Assembly (NCBI RefSeq): GCF_001046635.1
Contig: NZ_KQ130455.1
Span: 124,001 to 188,000 of the forward strand
Direction of reading: 5' to 3'
DNA length: 64,000 nucleotides
Source of the DNA: Novosphingobium barchaimii LL02
GTDB lineage: Bacteria > Pseudomonadota > Alphaproteobacteria > Sphingomonadales > Sphingomonadaceae
A program made the position numbers and the translations under genes. The notes under the pieces are model-generated. The model saw only the letters and a list, made by a program, of their open reading frames with translations. It was not told the origin of the DNA and ran no database searches. How positions within the stretch are numbered: position 1 is the first letter of the stretch; each line of letters starts with the position of its first letter. Shown here one piece after another: positions 50,620 through 60,486 of the stretch.

Positions 50620-52170
50620 TCAGCGCAGGCGGACAGGCACGAAGGTGGCGGGCTGACCGCGCGGCTGGACGCGCAGCAGGATCGCCGAGCGGCCATCGGC
50701 CTTGACGGCGGCAACCGCTGCGTTGAGGTCGGCCTGGTTGGTAACGGGCTTGCCGTTGGCTTCCAGGATGATGAACCCGCGCGCGAAGCCCTTCTGGCCG
50801 GCGTCCGAACTGGGGTCGACGGCGACGACGACGACGCCCTTGGTCCCATCGGCCGCGCCAAGCTGGCGGGCGATCTGCGAAGTCAGCGGGGTCACCGACA
50901 TGCCCAGCGACTTCTCCACCGCGCCCTGTTCCTGCTGGGTCGGCGCGTTGTTGAATGCATCGTCGCCCTGTTCGGAGTTCGCGTCGAAGGACTGCTGCAG
51001 TTCCTCCTCGGTCGGGCGCTTGGCGACGGTGGCGTTCAGGGTGACGCGCTTGCCGCTACGGATCACCTCGATCGGAATGCGAGTGCCCGGAGCGACGTTG
51101 GAAACCAGGAACGAGAGGTTCTGGTCGCGCGTCACTTCCTTGTTGTTGACCTTCACGACGACGTCGCCGGCCTGCATCCCGGACTTGGCGGCCGCGCCGT
51201 CAGGCTCGACCATCTGGATGAATTCGCCCTTGTTGTGCTCAAGGCCGAGCGAATCCGCGAGGTCCTCGTTGATCGGCTGGATGCGCACGCCCAGATAGCC
51301 GCGCTCGATCACCTCGCCCTTGATCAGCTTCTGGACCAGCGGGGCGGCGGTCTCTGCCGGAATGGCGAAGCCGATGCCGACGCTGCCGCCGGTGGGCGAG
51401 AAGATCGCGTTGTTGATGCCGATGACCTGGCCGGTCATGTCGAACATCGGGCCGCCCGAGTTGCCCCGGTTGATCGAGGCATCGGTCTGCAGGTAGCGAT
51501 CGTATGCGCCGCCAGCGCCGGTGTTGCGGTAGACGGCCGAAACGATGCCCGCCGTCACCGTGCCGCCCAGGCCGAACGGGTTGCCGATGGCGATAACCCA
51601 GTCGCCCACGCGGGCATTGCGGCTATCGCCGAACTTCACGAAGGGGAGGGCCTTCTTGGCGTCGATCTTGAGCACGGCCAGATCCGATGCGGCATCCTTG
51701 CCGATCAGCTTGGCGGGGTATTCGGTGCCATCGGGCATGGTGACCGTGATCGATTCGACCTGGCCCTTGCCTTCGGCGGTGATGACGTGATTGTTGGTCA
51801 CGAGATACCCATCGGCCGAGACGATAAACCCTGAGCCGAGAGACTGCGCTTCGCGCGTCTGCGGCGCGCCGCCGCCGCCCTGGCCGCCGAAGAGGCCCTC
51901 GAACGGGGTGCCGGCGAAGGGGTTCGCGCCGGCGCCGCTGGCGACCTGCACCTTCTGGCGGGTGGAGATGTTGACCACGGCCGGCGCAAGCTGGGCCGTC
52001 AGGTCTGCGAAGCTGGCCGGGGCGCCTGCGCGCGGGACCATCTTCGACATCTCGCTGGATTCGTTCTGGGCCACCTGCGCGCCTGCGGGGTAGCCGGTGA
52101 CGAGCGTGGCGGCTGCGCCTCCAAGAAGGAGCGCGCTGGTCAATCCATAAGCGTATCGCACGGGCTTCAC
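50620..52170 (-). CDS. degP: DegP/HtrA periplasmic serine protease
   Basis: The 516-residue Do-family protease has a signal peptide (LTSALLLGGAAATLVTGYPAG). The triad lies in YLVTNNHVITA (His), ASDLAVLKID (Asp) and NRGNSGGPMFD (Ser, about residue 236). Two PDZ domains follow (about 285-375 and 420-510). It degrades or refolds misfolded envelope proteins. It lies downstream of hflC in the same direction with a 157-base gap. Confidence 0.94.
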   Translation of the reverse strand: MKPVRYAYGLTSALLLGGAAATLVTGYPAGAQVAQNESSEMSKMVPRAGAPASFADLTAQLAPAVVNISTRQKVQVASGAGANPFAGTPFEGLFGGQGGGGAPQTREAQSLGSGFIVSADGYLVTNNHVITAEGKGQVESITVTMPDGTEYPAKLIGKDAASDLAVLKIDAKKALPFVKFGDSRNARVGDWVIAIGNPFGLGGTVTAGIVSAVYRNTGAGGAYDRYLQTDASINRGNSGGPMFDMTGQVIGINNAIFSPTGGSVGIGFAIPAETAAPLVQKLIKGEVIERGYLGVRIQPINEDLADSLGLEHNKGEFIQMVEPDGAAAKSGMQAGDVVVKVNNKEVTRDQNLSFLVSNVAPGTRIPIEVIRSGKRVTLNATVAKRPTEEELQQSFDANSEQGDDAFNNAPTQQEQGAVEKSLGMSVTPLTSQIARQLGAADGTKGVVVVAVDPSSDAGQKGFARGFIILEANGKPVTNQADLNAAVAAVKADGRSAILLRVQPRGQPATFVPVRLR

Positions 52171-52327
52171 GTCCTTTGATTCCTCCGTATGGTCTTTGCT
52201 GTCGCACCGACCGGGAAACTCACCACCGATTGAGGCCTAGTGAGCTTAACCGGATTTGAATGATGCGATATCCGCTATTCTGCTGGCTTCGGGCGAGAGC
52301 GATCCCCCGTCAAACTGACGGGAGCGC

Positions 52328-53170
52328 TTACGGCTCCCGGAAATGATTCAGATAGGCGTTGTCAGGCGAAAGCAGGATGGTTTTGCCGCCCTGATCCTTG
52401 GCGAAGGACACCGAGTAGCTCTGCATCGCCCGGTAGAAATCGTAGAACGAAGCGTCCTTGCCGAAGGCTGCGGCATAGATCTTCGAGGCCTGGGCATCGG
52501 CGTCGGCGCGGATGATCTGGGCGTCGCGCTGGCCGCGCGCGGCGATCGTCTTGGCTTCTTCCTGGCGTCCGGCTTCCATGCGGGTGAAGGCAGCGGCCAG
52601 CGCGCCCTCGGGCAAATCGGCGCGCTTGATGCGCACATCGACGATCTGGGCGCCGTATTCGCGTGCTTCGTGGTCGAGGCTCTTGCGGATGTTCTCCATC
52701 GCGTCGCCGCGCTCGGCGGTGAGCAGCGACTGGAAGGTACGCCTGCCCAGTTCCTGACGGACGGCGGAGGACAGGATCGGCTCCAGCTGCTGGGTCACGC
52801 GCTCGGCAGTGCCGGCGCTTTCGACCATGCGGACAGGATCGACGATGCGGTAGCGGGCATAGGCATCGACGTTGAGCCGCTGCTGGTCGGTGGAAAGCAC
52901 CTGCTGCTGCTGCATGTCGACCGAAAGCAGCCGCTTGTCGATGCGGATGACCTGTTCGATCAGCGGAATGCGGAAGTGGACGCCGGCATCGGTCTGCCCG
53001 AAATCGGCCTTTTCGGAGTAGGCGTTATAGACGTTCACCGGCTTGCCGGTGCGCACCACGACGGCCTGCTGGTCCTCGGGGACGATGATGACGCTGAGCA
53101 TCAGGCCAACGGCCACGGCGCCGGCGGCGATCCATGCTGCCTTGTAGTCCTGCCAGGGATTGCTCATCAC
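52328..53170 (-). CDS. hflC: HflC, SPFH-domain protease modulator
   Basis: The 280-residue membrane protein with an N-terminal anchor (AAWIAAGAVAVGLMLSVIIV) and SPFH domain (IVPEDQQAVVVRTGKPVNVY, LSVDMQQQQVLSTDQQRLNV, QELGRRTFQSLLTAERGDAM) partners HflK to control FtsH. It overlaps hflK by 4 bases. Confidence 0.94.
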   Translation of the reverse strand: MMSNPWQDYKAAWIAAGAVAVGLMLSVIIVPEDQQAVVVRTGKPVNVYNAYSEKADFGQTDAGVHFRIPLIEQVIRIDKRLLSVDMQQQQVLSTDQQRLNVDAYARYRIVDPVRMVESAGTAERVTQQLEPILSSAVRQELGRRTFQSLLTAERGDAMENIRKSLDHEAREYGAQIVDVRIKRADLPEGALAAAFTRMEAGRQEEAKTIAARGQRDAQIIRADADAQASKIYAAAFGKDASFYDFYRAMQSYSVSFAKDQGGKTILLSPDNAYLNHFREP

Positions 53171-54489
53171 AGGCCTCCCTTGGTGTCGGCGGTCGGTGCG
53201 GCTGGCGCCGTTACGGTTCCCGCGGGCGCAGCGGAGGCGTTGTCGGCGGGCGCTGCACGGCGCTTGAATTCGGACAGCGGCAGGTAGGGGGTGACGCCCT
53301 TTTCGGCGACCACCGTGTCGTTGTCGCGGATCACGCGTTCCATCGTCTCGTAATACATGCGGCGCTTGGTGACCTCGGGTGCCAGCTTGTACTGTTCGTA
53401 GACCTTGTCGAAGGCGGTGGCGTCACCCTCGGCGCGGGCGATGACCTGCTGGGCCCAGGCGCGGGCTTCAGAACGGTCACGCTCGGCTTCCTGCTGAGCG
53501 ACGTTGACCTGGTCGAAGGCGCCCTTGGTCTTGCTGGGCGGATCGGCCTTCTTGATCTCGACGCCCTGGATGGACACGCCCGAGCGATAGCCGTCGAGGA
53601 TGCGCTGCATCCGTTCGCGCACGTCCTGCTCCACCTTGGCGCGGCCGGAGCCGGAAAGCGCGTCGGCCAGCGTGATCTGCGCGATCGAGGCGCGCATCGC
53701 GGCCTCTGCCACTTCGCGCACGGTTTCCTTGGGGTCGGCCAGGCGGAATGTGTAGTTCTTCAGGTCGTTGATATTCCAGCGAACCAGATAGCTGAGGTCG
53801 ACCAGGCTCTTGTCGCTGGTCAGCATCAGCTTCTCGTTTTCGTCGTCGGGGATCATGTCCACCGAGAACGAGCGCACGTCTGCCACCGCTACCTGCTCGA
53901 TCGGCCAGGGCAGGGTCAGGCTGGTGCCGGAATCGATGGTCCGCGAATACTGCCCGAGGCGCGTCACCACGCCCTGCTCCTTGGGGCCGAGGATATGCAG
54001 GCTGGAAATGCCGAGTACGACGACGACCGCCGCGCCGATGCCCAGCGGCAACCACGAAGACCCGTCTGGCCGGCGCGGGAAGTTGGGGAAGCCGCCGCCC
54101 ATTCCGCCGCCGCCGGGGCCGCGCCCCGGTCCGCCGCCGCCGGAGCGGCGCGGATCGCGGTTGCGGAAGATGTCCTCGATCCCGGCCGAGCGCCGGGGCG
54201 GCGGCGTGTCGCCGCTGGGGAGCCAGGGATTGCGCGGACCGCGCTTGCCCTCGTCGCCCTTGCCGCCGGGCGCGTCGGCGGAAGGCGCTTCGCCTTCGTC
54301 GCCGGACTGTCCATCGTTGCCGAAGCCGCCATTGCCGGAGCCCCCGTTGCCGGAGCCAGCGTCATCGCCTCCATCGCCGCCGCCACCGCCCCATGGGCTG
54401 TTGCGGCCGGCCATGGCCGAGACCCCGTCTTGTGCTGCGTCGTCTCCGGGCGCGCTGCCGCGCGTTCCTGCTCCACCGAAAGCTTTCAT
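53167..54489 (-). CDS. hflK: HflK, SPFH-domain protease modulator
   Basis: The 440-residue protein has a very Gly/Asn/Asp/Pro-rich first 130 residues, then a membrane anchor (LPLGIGAAVVVVLGISSLHI) and SPFH core (LGPKEQGVVTRLGQYSRTID, RWNINDLKNYTFRLADPKET, SGVSIQGVEIKKADPP). It works with HflC and FtsH. Starts at 54489 (MKAFGG) and 54414 (MAGRNS) are both possible; the longer is given. The disordered leader is longer than in E. coli. Confidence 0.92.
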   Translation of the reverse strand: MKAFGGAGTRGSAPGDDAAQDGVSAMAGRNSPWGGGGGDGGDDAGSGNGGSGNGGFGNDGQSGDEGEAPSADAPGGKGDEGKRGPRNPWLPSGDTPPPRRSAGIEDIFRNRDPRRSGGGGPGRGPGGGGMGGGFPNFPRRPDGSSWLPLGIGAAVVVVLGISSLHILGPKEQGVVTRLGQYSRTIDSGTSLTLPWPIEQVAVADVRSFSVDMIPDDENEKLMLTSDKSLVDLSYLVRWNINDLKNYTFRLADPKETVREVAEAAMRASIAQITLADALSGSGRAKVEQDVRERMQRILDGYRSGVSIQGVEIKKADPPSKTKGAFDQVNVAQQEAERDRSEARAWAQQVIARAEGDATAFDKVYEQYKLAPEVTKRRMYYETMERVIRDNDTVVAEKGVTPYLPLSEFKRRAAPADNASAAPAGTVTAPAAPTADTKGGL

Positions 54490-54625
54490 GAGGCTATCTA
54501 TAAGAACACCTCGGGCAAATAACAGTGCCTCTCTTGCCCTTTTTCCTCGGGTACGCCACCTGAGCGGCGTGATTTGGGGACAGGCTCCCAGCCGGACGCA
54601 AACCGGAAACATCCCGGAGACAAGA

Positions 54626-55639
54626 GTGAACAGCGGCGAAGGAACAGGCGAGGCAAGCGGCGACGGACTGAAGGCCCTGCTGCCGGGAGACGCCGGCGCA
54701 CGCCTGCAGTCGCTGCGGCTCATCGGCGGCCGCGCGATCCTGGTGTTTGACGCCGCCGGGCTTGGCTCGCTGGCCCGCGAAAGGCTGGAGGCCGAGGTCA
54801 AGGGCGCGCTGTCCGGCGCTGCGGGTGTTTCCGAAGTGCATGTGGCGATGATGGCGGACAAGGCCGAGCCGGTGCCCGCGCCGCGTAAAGGCCCGCGTAT
54901 CATTGCGGTAGGTTCGGGCAAGGGCGGGGTCGGCAAGTCGACGCTGGCCGCCAACCTTGCGGTTGCGCTGGCGCGTTCGGGCCGCAAGGTCGGCCTTGTC
55001 GACGCGGACATTTACGGACCCTCGCAGGCACGTCTGCTCGGCACCGAGGGCACCCGCGCGGTGGCGCATCAGGGCAAGCTGGTGCCGGTGCAGAGTCCGT
55101 GCGGCGTGCCGGTGCTGTCGATGGCGCATCTCACCCCGCCGGGGCAGGCCATCGCCTGGCGCGGGCCCAAGATCGCGGGCGCGCTGATCCAGCTGGTCGA
55201 GGCGCACTGGGACAATGCGGAACTGCTGGTGATCGACCTGCCGCCCGGCACCGGCGACGTGCAGCTGACCATGCTCCAGCGCTTCAAACCGGACGGCGCC
55301 GTGATCGTCTCCACCCCGCAGGACCTTGCGCTCATGGACGCGGCGCGCGCCGCCGAACTGTTCACCAAGGGCGGCGTGCCGGTGATCGGCGTGGTCGAGA
55401 ACATGGCCGGATACGCCTGTCCCCACTGCGGCGAGGTGAGCGATCCGTTCGGCTCCGGCGGCGCGGAGGACGCAGCCAGGGAGATGAAAGTGCCGTTCCT
55501 GGGCCGCATCCCGCTGCACATCGCGATCCGCCGCGAGGCCGATGCGGGCACGCCCACGGCCGCAGGCGAAAGCCCGCAGGCCGAAGCCTTTGCCGCGCTC
55601 GCGCAGGCGGTGGGCGAGTGGCTGGACAAGGCCCCCTGA
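54626..55639 (+). CDS. Mrp/NBP35-family iron-sulfur carrier ATPase
   Basis: The 337-residue P-loop NTPase has an N-terminal DUF59-like part, then deviant Walker A (AVGSGKGGVGKSTLAANLAV), DIYGPSQARLLG, PPGTGDVQLTMLQ and the cluster-binding pair in GYACPHCGE. It delivers Fe-S clusters. The start is GTG 54626, with GGAGA 6 bases upstream. The open frame runs far upstream through hflK antisense, which is not coding. It overlaps the next gene (TGATG). Confidence 0.91.
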   Translation: MNSGEGTGEASGDGLKALLPGDAGARLQSLRLIGGRAILVFDAAGLGSLARERLEAEVKGALSGAAGVSEVHVAMMADKAEPVPAPRKGPRIIAVGSGKGGVGKSTLAANLAVALARSGRKVGLVDADIYGPSQARLLGTEGTRAVAHQGKLVPVQSPCGVPVLSMAHLTPPGQAIAWRGPKIAGALIQLVEAHWDNAELLVIDLPPGTGDVQLTMLQRFKPDGAVIVSTPQDLALMDAARAAELFTKGGVPVIGVVENMAGYACPHCGEVSDPFGSGGAEDAAREMKVPFLGRIPLHIAIRREADAGTPTAAGESPQAEAFAALAQAVGEWLDKAP

Positions 55640-57909
55640 TGGCCGTCACCCGGCGCGGCATTCTTGTCGGAGCGCTGGCCGGGGGCGGCCTTGCGCTCGG
55701 TTACATGCTGCGTCCGCGCCGCTATCCCCTGCCGCTGGCCCCGGGTGAGGGCGAGTACGCCTTCGACGCCTGGATCAAGATCGGCAGCGACGGCGTCGTT
55801 ACCGTGGCGGTGCCGCAAGTGGAGATGGGGCAGGGCATCACCACGCTGATCCCGCAAGTGGTTGCTCACGAACTGGGCGCGGACTGGCGGCAGGTCGCCG
55901 TGGAGCCCGCGCCGGTCAGCGGGCTCTATGCCAATCTGGCGCTGGCGGCGAAGTGGGCGCCGCTGTGGATGCCGCTGGCCCCGTCTCTGGCCGACCAGCC
56001 GGAAGATCTGCTGACCCGCCGCTGGGCGCAGGATCGCCGCTTCAACGTGACCGCCGACGGCACCGAACTGGCCGCCTATGAAGGCCCGGCGCGCGCCGCC
56101 GCCGCTTCGGCGCGGGCGATGCTGATGCAGGCCGCCGCCGCCCGCTGGAAAGTTTCCTGGGAGGAATGCGAGGCCGGGGACGGTTTCGTGACCCATGAAG
56201 GCAAGCGCCTGCCCTTCGGTTCGCTTGCCGAGGAAGCCGCCGCGTTCTCGCCGCCGTCGCCCCCGCCGCTGCGCGCCGAAGCGATGGCGGAGCGGCCAGG
56301 CGAATTTCCCCCCGGCGCCCCGCTGCGCTACCCCCGGCTCGACCTGCCCGCGAAAGTCGACGGTTCCTGGACCTTCGCGGGCGACGTGCGGCTGCCCGGC
56401 ATGGTCCATGCGGCGATCGCCCACGCACCGATCGGTTTGAATACCTCGATCTCCGGGCTCGATGAAGCAGCCGTCAAGGGCATGCGCGGGTATCGCGGCA
56501 TCGTGCGCGGCATGACGAACGGCGGAGCCTGGGTCGCTGCCGTCGCCACCGATGGCTGGACCGCGCAGGCCGCCCTGACCCGCATGGCGCCGCGTTTCAA
56601 GGTTGCCGCCGGGGCCGATTCCGACTTGGTGGACGCCGCGATGGACGAGGCCCTGCACACCGTCGACGCGGCGACGATCCATACACAGGGCGACCGCGAA
56701 AGCCTGCGCGGGGGCCTGCCGCTCCAGCTACGCTACGAAGTCGCCCCGGCCATCCACGCCGCTATCGAGACCGCCGCCGCCGCCGCGCATTTCAGCGAAG
56801 GTCGCCTCGAACTGTGGGTAGGCACGCAGGCTCCCGAGGCCGCCCGCGAGGCTGCCGCCCGCGCCATCGGGCTCCAGACCCGCGACGTCGTGCTCTATCC
56901 CATGGCGATCGGGGGCAGTTTCGACCGCCGGCTGGAAAACGAACCCGCCGCGCAGGCTGCCGTGATCGCCAAGGCCATCGGCAAGCCGGTACAGCTCACC
57001 TGGAGCCGCCGCGAGGAATTCCGCGCCGGGCTCCCTCGCGCGCCGGTCGCCGCGGTCATGGGCGCGCGGGTGGACGCCGAAGGGGCCATCGCCGGCTGGC
57101 GTGCCCGCATCGCCGTTCCCGCCACCGCGCGCGAATTCGGCCGCCGCCTGCTGGATGGTGACGCGCCTTTCGACGCTCTCGCAGCGGTAGCGGGCAAGGC
57201 AGACGCCATGGCGGTTGAAGGCGCCGTGCCGCCTTACGACATCCCCAACCTCGTGGTGGATCACGTCCCTGCGAAGATCGGCCTGCCCACGGCCCGGATG
57301 CGCGGCAATGCCCATGCCTGGACGGCTTTCTTCAACGAGAGCTTCGTCGATGAACTGGCCCACAAGGCCAGCCGGGAACCGTTGTCGTACCGCATGGCCA
57401 TGCTGGGCAAGGAGACCCGCCTTGCGGAATGTCTCCAGCGCGTCGCAGTGCTGGCACAGTGGGGCGGCGGCGGCGATGCAAGCGGTCAGGGCATTGCCTG
57501 CCATGTCATGGGAGAAGGCCGCATCGCCGTTGTCGCCAGCGCCCGGCGCGATGAAAACGGCGTGCGCGTGGACCGTCTGAGCGCGGTCGCCGACATCGGC
57601 CGCATCGTCAATTACGATATCGCCCGCCAGCAGATCGAGGGCGGGCTTGTCTTCGGCCTCGGCCTCGCGCTGGGCTGCGCTGTCCGCTATGAGGGCGGCC
57701 GCCCCGACAGTGACAGCCTTGGCGCGATGGGGCTGCCCAAGCTGGCGGATTGCCCTGCGATTGAAGTAGAATTCATCGACAGCAAGGCGCAGCCTGCCGA
57801 TCCCGGCGAACTGGGCGTCGCCGCTGTCGCCCCGGCGGTTGCCAATGCGCTTTATTCGGCGACAGGCCTGCGCCTGCGCCGCCTGCCCTTTTTCGGTGAG
57901 GATCTGTGA
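55639..57909 (+). CDS. IorB-like large subunit of a xanthine-oxidase-family Mo-hydroxylase
   Basis: The 756-residue protein has a Tat-like signal (TRRGILVGALAGGGLALGYM) and matches isoquinoline 1-oxidoreductase beta-type proteins: AFDAWIKIGSDGVVTVAVPQ VEMGQGITT, AIGGSFDRRLENEPAAQAAV, PTARMRGNAHAWTAFFNESF and the catalytic glutamate region DPGELGVAAVAPAVANALYS. It binds molybdopterin cofactor. The usual [2Fe-2S] small subunit (IorA) is not adjacent. It overlaps mrp and hemH at its ends, so it lies in an Fe-S/heme context. Confidence 0.83.
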   Translation: MAVTRRGILVGALAGGGLALGYMLRPRRYPLPLAPGEGEYAFDAWIKIGSDGVVTVAVPQVEMGQGITTLIPQVVAHELGADWRQVAVEPAPVSGLYANLALAAKWAPLWMPLAPSLADQPEDLLTRRWAQDRRFNVTADGTELAAYEGPARAAAASARAMLMQAAAARWKVSWEECEAGDGFVTHEGKRLPFGSLAEEAAAFSPPSPPPLRAEAMAERPGEFPPGAPLRYPRLDLPAKVDGSWTFAGDVRLPGMVHAAIAHAPIGLNTSISGLDEAAVKGMRGYRGIVRGMTNGGAWVAAVATDGWTAQAALTRMAPRFKVAAGADSDLVDAAMDEALHTVDAATIHTQGDRESLRGGLPLQLRYEVAPAIHAAIETAAAAAHFSEGRLELWVGTQAPEAAREAAARAIGLQTRDVVLYPMAIGGSFDRRLENEPAAQAAVIAKAIGKPVQLTWSRREEFRAGLPRAPVAAVMGARVDAEGAIAGWRARIAVPATAREFGRRLLDGDAPFDALAAVAGKADAMAVEGAVPPYDIPNLVVDHVPAKIGLPTARMRGNAHAWTAFFNESFVDELAHKASREPLSYRMAMLGKETRLAECLQRVAVLAQWGGGGDASGQGIACHVMGEGRIAVVASARRDENGVRVDRLSAVADIGRIVNYDIARQQIEGGLVFGLGLALGCAVRYEGGRPDSDSLGAMGLPKLADCPAIEVEFIDSKAQPADPGELGVAAVAPAVANALYSATGLRLRRLPFFGEDL

Positions 57910-58934
57910 TGCCCCCTGTTTCCGCTCCCGCCGACCACCCGCAGATCGCAACCGGCAAAGTCGGCGTCCTGCTGGTGAATCTGGGTACGCCCGATGCGCC
58001 GACCCCGGCTGCCGTGCGCCGTTATCTCGCCGAATTTCTCTCCGACCGGCGCGTGGTGGAAATTCCGGCTATCGCCTGGAAGCCGATCCTGCACGGGATC
58101 ATCCTGCGCACTCGCCCCGCCAAGTCCGCCCACGCCTATGGCCAGGTCTGGACCGAGCAGGGCTCCCCGCTGGCTGCGATCACCGCTGCGCAGGCGCGCG
58201 GGCTTCAGGTTCTGCTGGGAGACGGCGTGAAGGTCGACTGGGCGATGCGTTACGGCAATCCCTCAATCCCCTCGCGCCTGCAGGCGATGAAGGACGCGGG
58301 GTACGACCGTGTTCTGGTCGCCCCTCTCTATCCGCAATATTCAGGAGCGACGACGGCGTCGGTGATGGACCGGCTCGGAGAAGCGCTCGGCAAGATGCGG
58401 TGGCAGCCGGCGCTGCGCACCCTGCCGCCTTACTACGACGACCCGGCCTATATCGGCGCTCTGGAGGAGGACGTGGCGACGCAGGTTGCCGCTCTCGATT
58501 TCGTCCCTGAAGTGCTGCTGCTATCGTTTCACGGGATGCCGCAGCGTACGCTCGAACTGGGCGATCCCTATCACTGCCACTGCCGCAAGACCGCGCGCCT
58601 GCTGGCGCAGCGCCTGGCCGTCAGGTTGCCTGGCCTGCGGGTCGAGACCAGCTTCCAGTCGCGCTTCGGCCGCGCCAAATGGCTGGAACCCGCAACCGAG
58701 GCAACGCTGGAAAGTCTGGCCAGCTCCGGCACCCGCCGCATCGCCATCACCGCGCCGGGCTTCTCGGCCGATTGTGTGGAAACGCTGGAGGAACTCGCGA
58801 TCCGCGGCCGCGAAGTGTTCGAGGCGGCGGGGGGAACACGTCTTGCCGTCCTGCCCTGCCTCAATGATGGCACCAACGGCATGGCGATGCTCGAAACGCT
58901 TGTACGCCGCGAACTTGCGGGCTGGTGGGCTTGA
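57909..58934 (+). CDS. hemH: Ferrochelatase
   Basis: The 341-residue enzyme inserts iron into protoporphyrin IX, the last step of heme synthesis. VGVLLVNLGTPDAPTPAAVR, PLYPQYSGATTASVMD, LLSFHGMPQRTLELGDPYHC with the catalytic His and CVETLEELAIRG with the acidic residue are present. ATG 57909 overlaps the previous stop by one base (TGATG). Confidence 0.96.
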   Translation: MPPVSAPADHPQIATGKVGVLLVNLGTPDAPTPAAVRRYLAEFLSDRRVVEIPAIAWKPILHGIILRTRPAKSAHAYGQVWTEQGSPLAAITAAQARGLQVLLGDGVKVDWAMRYGNPSIPSRLQAMKDAGYDRVLVAPLYPQYSGATTASVMDRLGEALGKMRWQPALRTLPPYYDDPAYIGALEEDVATQVAALDFVPEVLLLSFHGMPQRTLELGDPYHCHCRKTARLLAQRLAVRLPGLRVETSFQSRFGRAKWLEPATEATLESLASSGTRRIAITAPGFSADCVETLEELAIRGREVFEAAGGTRLAVLPCLNDGTNGMAMLETLVRRELAGWWA

Positions 58935-58963
58935 ACTTGCAGGATTTTAACGGCTGCATGCCG

Positions 58964-58992
58964 TTGACCTGACTTCATTATGTTCCAACAAT
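58964..58992 (+). promoter_or_regulatory. Candidate promoter of the winged-helix regulator
   Basis: TTGACC (58964-58969) and AACAAT (58987-58992) are separated by 17 bases. The predicted transcription start (about 58999) favours the ATG at 59022, with GGAG 9 bases upstream, over the ATGs at 58980, 58991 and 59001. Confidence 0.45.
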
Positions 58993-59021
58993 GTTCCGCT
59001 ATGGAAACGGAGTTGGAAGCG

Positions 59022-59999
59022 ATGCGCGACATGGATTTCGTCCAGCCGGACTTCGCCTATGGTGCAGCCCCGGACGCGGCGCGTAGCGGGGCGGGCGATG
59101 TTCCTGTTCGCCTGTCGATCTATGCCGACCGCGCTCATCTGCGCGCTACCTTGCGGGAGGATGCCAGTGCTGCGGGGCTGACCGTCGCGGCGGCGGGCGC
59201 GCTTGCCGACCTTGCCGAAGATGCGGACAGGCCGCTGGGCGATGTCGTATTGGTGGATTGTCCCCAGGTCGATGCCGCGTCGCTTGCGGCGCTCGCACGG
59301 CTGGACCTGCGGGCAAGGCAGGGCGGACCGCGCCTGATCGTCTCGACCAGCGTCGATGCGCTTGAAGACGTCTTTGCCTGCATGGACCAGTCGCATCCGG
59401 TGCTGCTCGTCGATCCCGACCGCGCCGAACGGGTGATCGCACTGGGGCAGGTGCTGGCAGGCTTTCCTTCCGGCCGGCTGCGCGAACTGTCCGAGGACGA
59501 CCGGCTCATGCTGCTGCGCCTGACCGAGCAGGTCGGCCAGATCGCCGGCCGCATCGACCGGCTGGACCCTCGCGGAAGCGCTGCTGCGGCGGGCAATGCC
59601 ATTGCCGGCAGAGCGTCCCCTCCGGGCGCGGCGCCGCACGCCAAAGCGCAGCTTCCCGATGCGAAACTGGTGCGCCGGATCATCCGCCAGCGTCAGCTTC
59701 GGGCCCGCTTCTTCGATGGAGACCTGTTCGCCGATCCCGCCTGGGACATGCTGCTCGATCTCACCGCCTCGCGGATCGAGGGTAAGCAGGTGTCGGTCAC
59801 TTCGCTTTGCATCGCCGCTGCGGTTCCTCCCACGACCGCGCTGCGCTGGATTGGGCAGATGGTCGATGCCGGCCTCTTCGCGCGCGTCAGCGACACTGGC
59901 GACCGCCGCCGTGCCTTCATCGCACTCAGCGACAAGGCCGACGCGGCCATGGCCAGCTATTTTGCCGAAATCGTCATGACAGCGGCCGTTCCGGTATAG
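59022..59999 (+). CDS. Winged-helix (MarR-like) DNA-binding protein
   Basis: The 325-residue protein has an N-terminal response-regulator-like fold (about residues 30-140, VVLVDCPQVDAASLAALARL) without a clear phospho-acceptor arrangement. A Pro/Ala linker and a C-terminal winged helix follow (LFADPAWDMLLDLTASRIEG, VTSLCIAAAVPPTTALRWIG, LFARVSDTGDRRRAFIALSD). Such architecture is common in sphingomonads. The target is unknown. The start is chosen from the promoter position. Confidence 0.72.
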   Translation: MRDMDFVQPDFAYGAAPDAARSGAGDVPVRLSIYADRAHLRATLREDASAAGLTVAAAGALADLAEDADRPLGDVVLVDCPQVDAASLAALARLDLRARQGGPRLIVSTSVDALEDVFACMDQSHPVLLVDPDRAERVIALGQVLAGFPSGRLRELSEDDRLMLLRLTEQVGQIAGRIDRLDPRGSAAAAGNAIAGRASPPGAAPHAKAQLPDAKLVRRIIRQRQLRARFFDGDLFADPAWDMLLDLTASRIEGKQVSVTSLCIAAAVPPTTALRWIGQMVDAGLFARVSDTGDRRRAFIALSDKADAAMASYFAEIVMTAAVPV

Positions 60000-60162
60000 A
60001 TGCGATCTGTGGGGGGGTATCGGCTGTTTGCGCGGCTCATGCAGCACTATGTGCAGAGCACCTTAGGCAATTCGATCTTGTCGAATGAATTCCCAGCGAA
60101 TTAGGGCTGGTACATGTTCAATCCGCAAGATTGAATATGTTTGCAGGCAAGCTGCAAAAAGT

Positions 60163-60236
60163 TGGAGGCCCGAGCCGGAATCGAACCGGCGTGCGAGGAT
60201 TTGCAGTCCTCTACGTCACCACTCCGCCATCGGGCC
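60163..60236 (-). tRNA. tRNA-Cys (GCA)
   Basis: Minus-strand GGCCCGA pairs with TCGGGCC at the acceptor, followed by T and an encoded CCA. The anticodon loop reads CTGCAAA, giving GCA, between AGGA and TCCT. The T-loop is GGTTCGATTC. Length is 74 bases including CCA. Confidence 0.96.
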
Positions 60237-60486
60237 ATCCGTGTGGAGGAATGCGCGCCTAGCAACCGATCGAAGGGAGTGCAATGGAATTCGCTCACTT
60301 TCGCTGCAAATTGCTGCGGGTTTCCGGTCAAGGGCGTGAACGGGACACGCGGTGCCCGCTGTGGTCGAGGACGCAAGGTGCTGCCGGGCAAGGAACAAGG
60401 GCGGTGCCTGATGCTTCCTATATTGAACGGGCGAGGGCTATGCTTGCGGTCCGTTCGTTTGATTTTCGTTACAGAAAGGCGCGCGC

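Noticed and set aside
53810-54625. A 272-residue N-terminal extension of the Mrp-like protein
   Set aside because: It is Pro/Ser-rich antisense of hflK; a GTG with a good SD at 54626 gives the normal protein.
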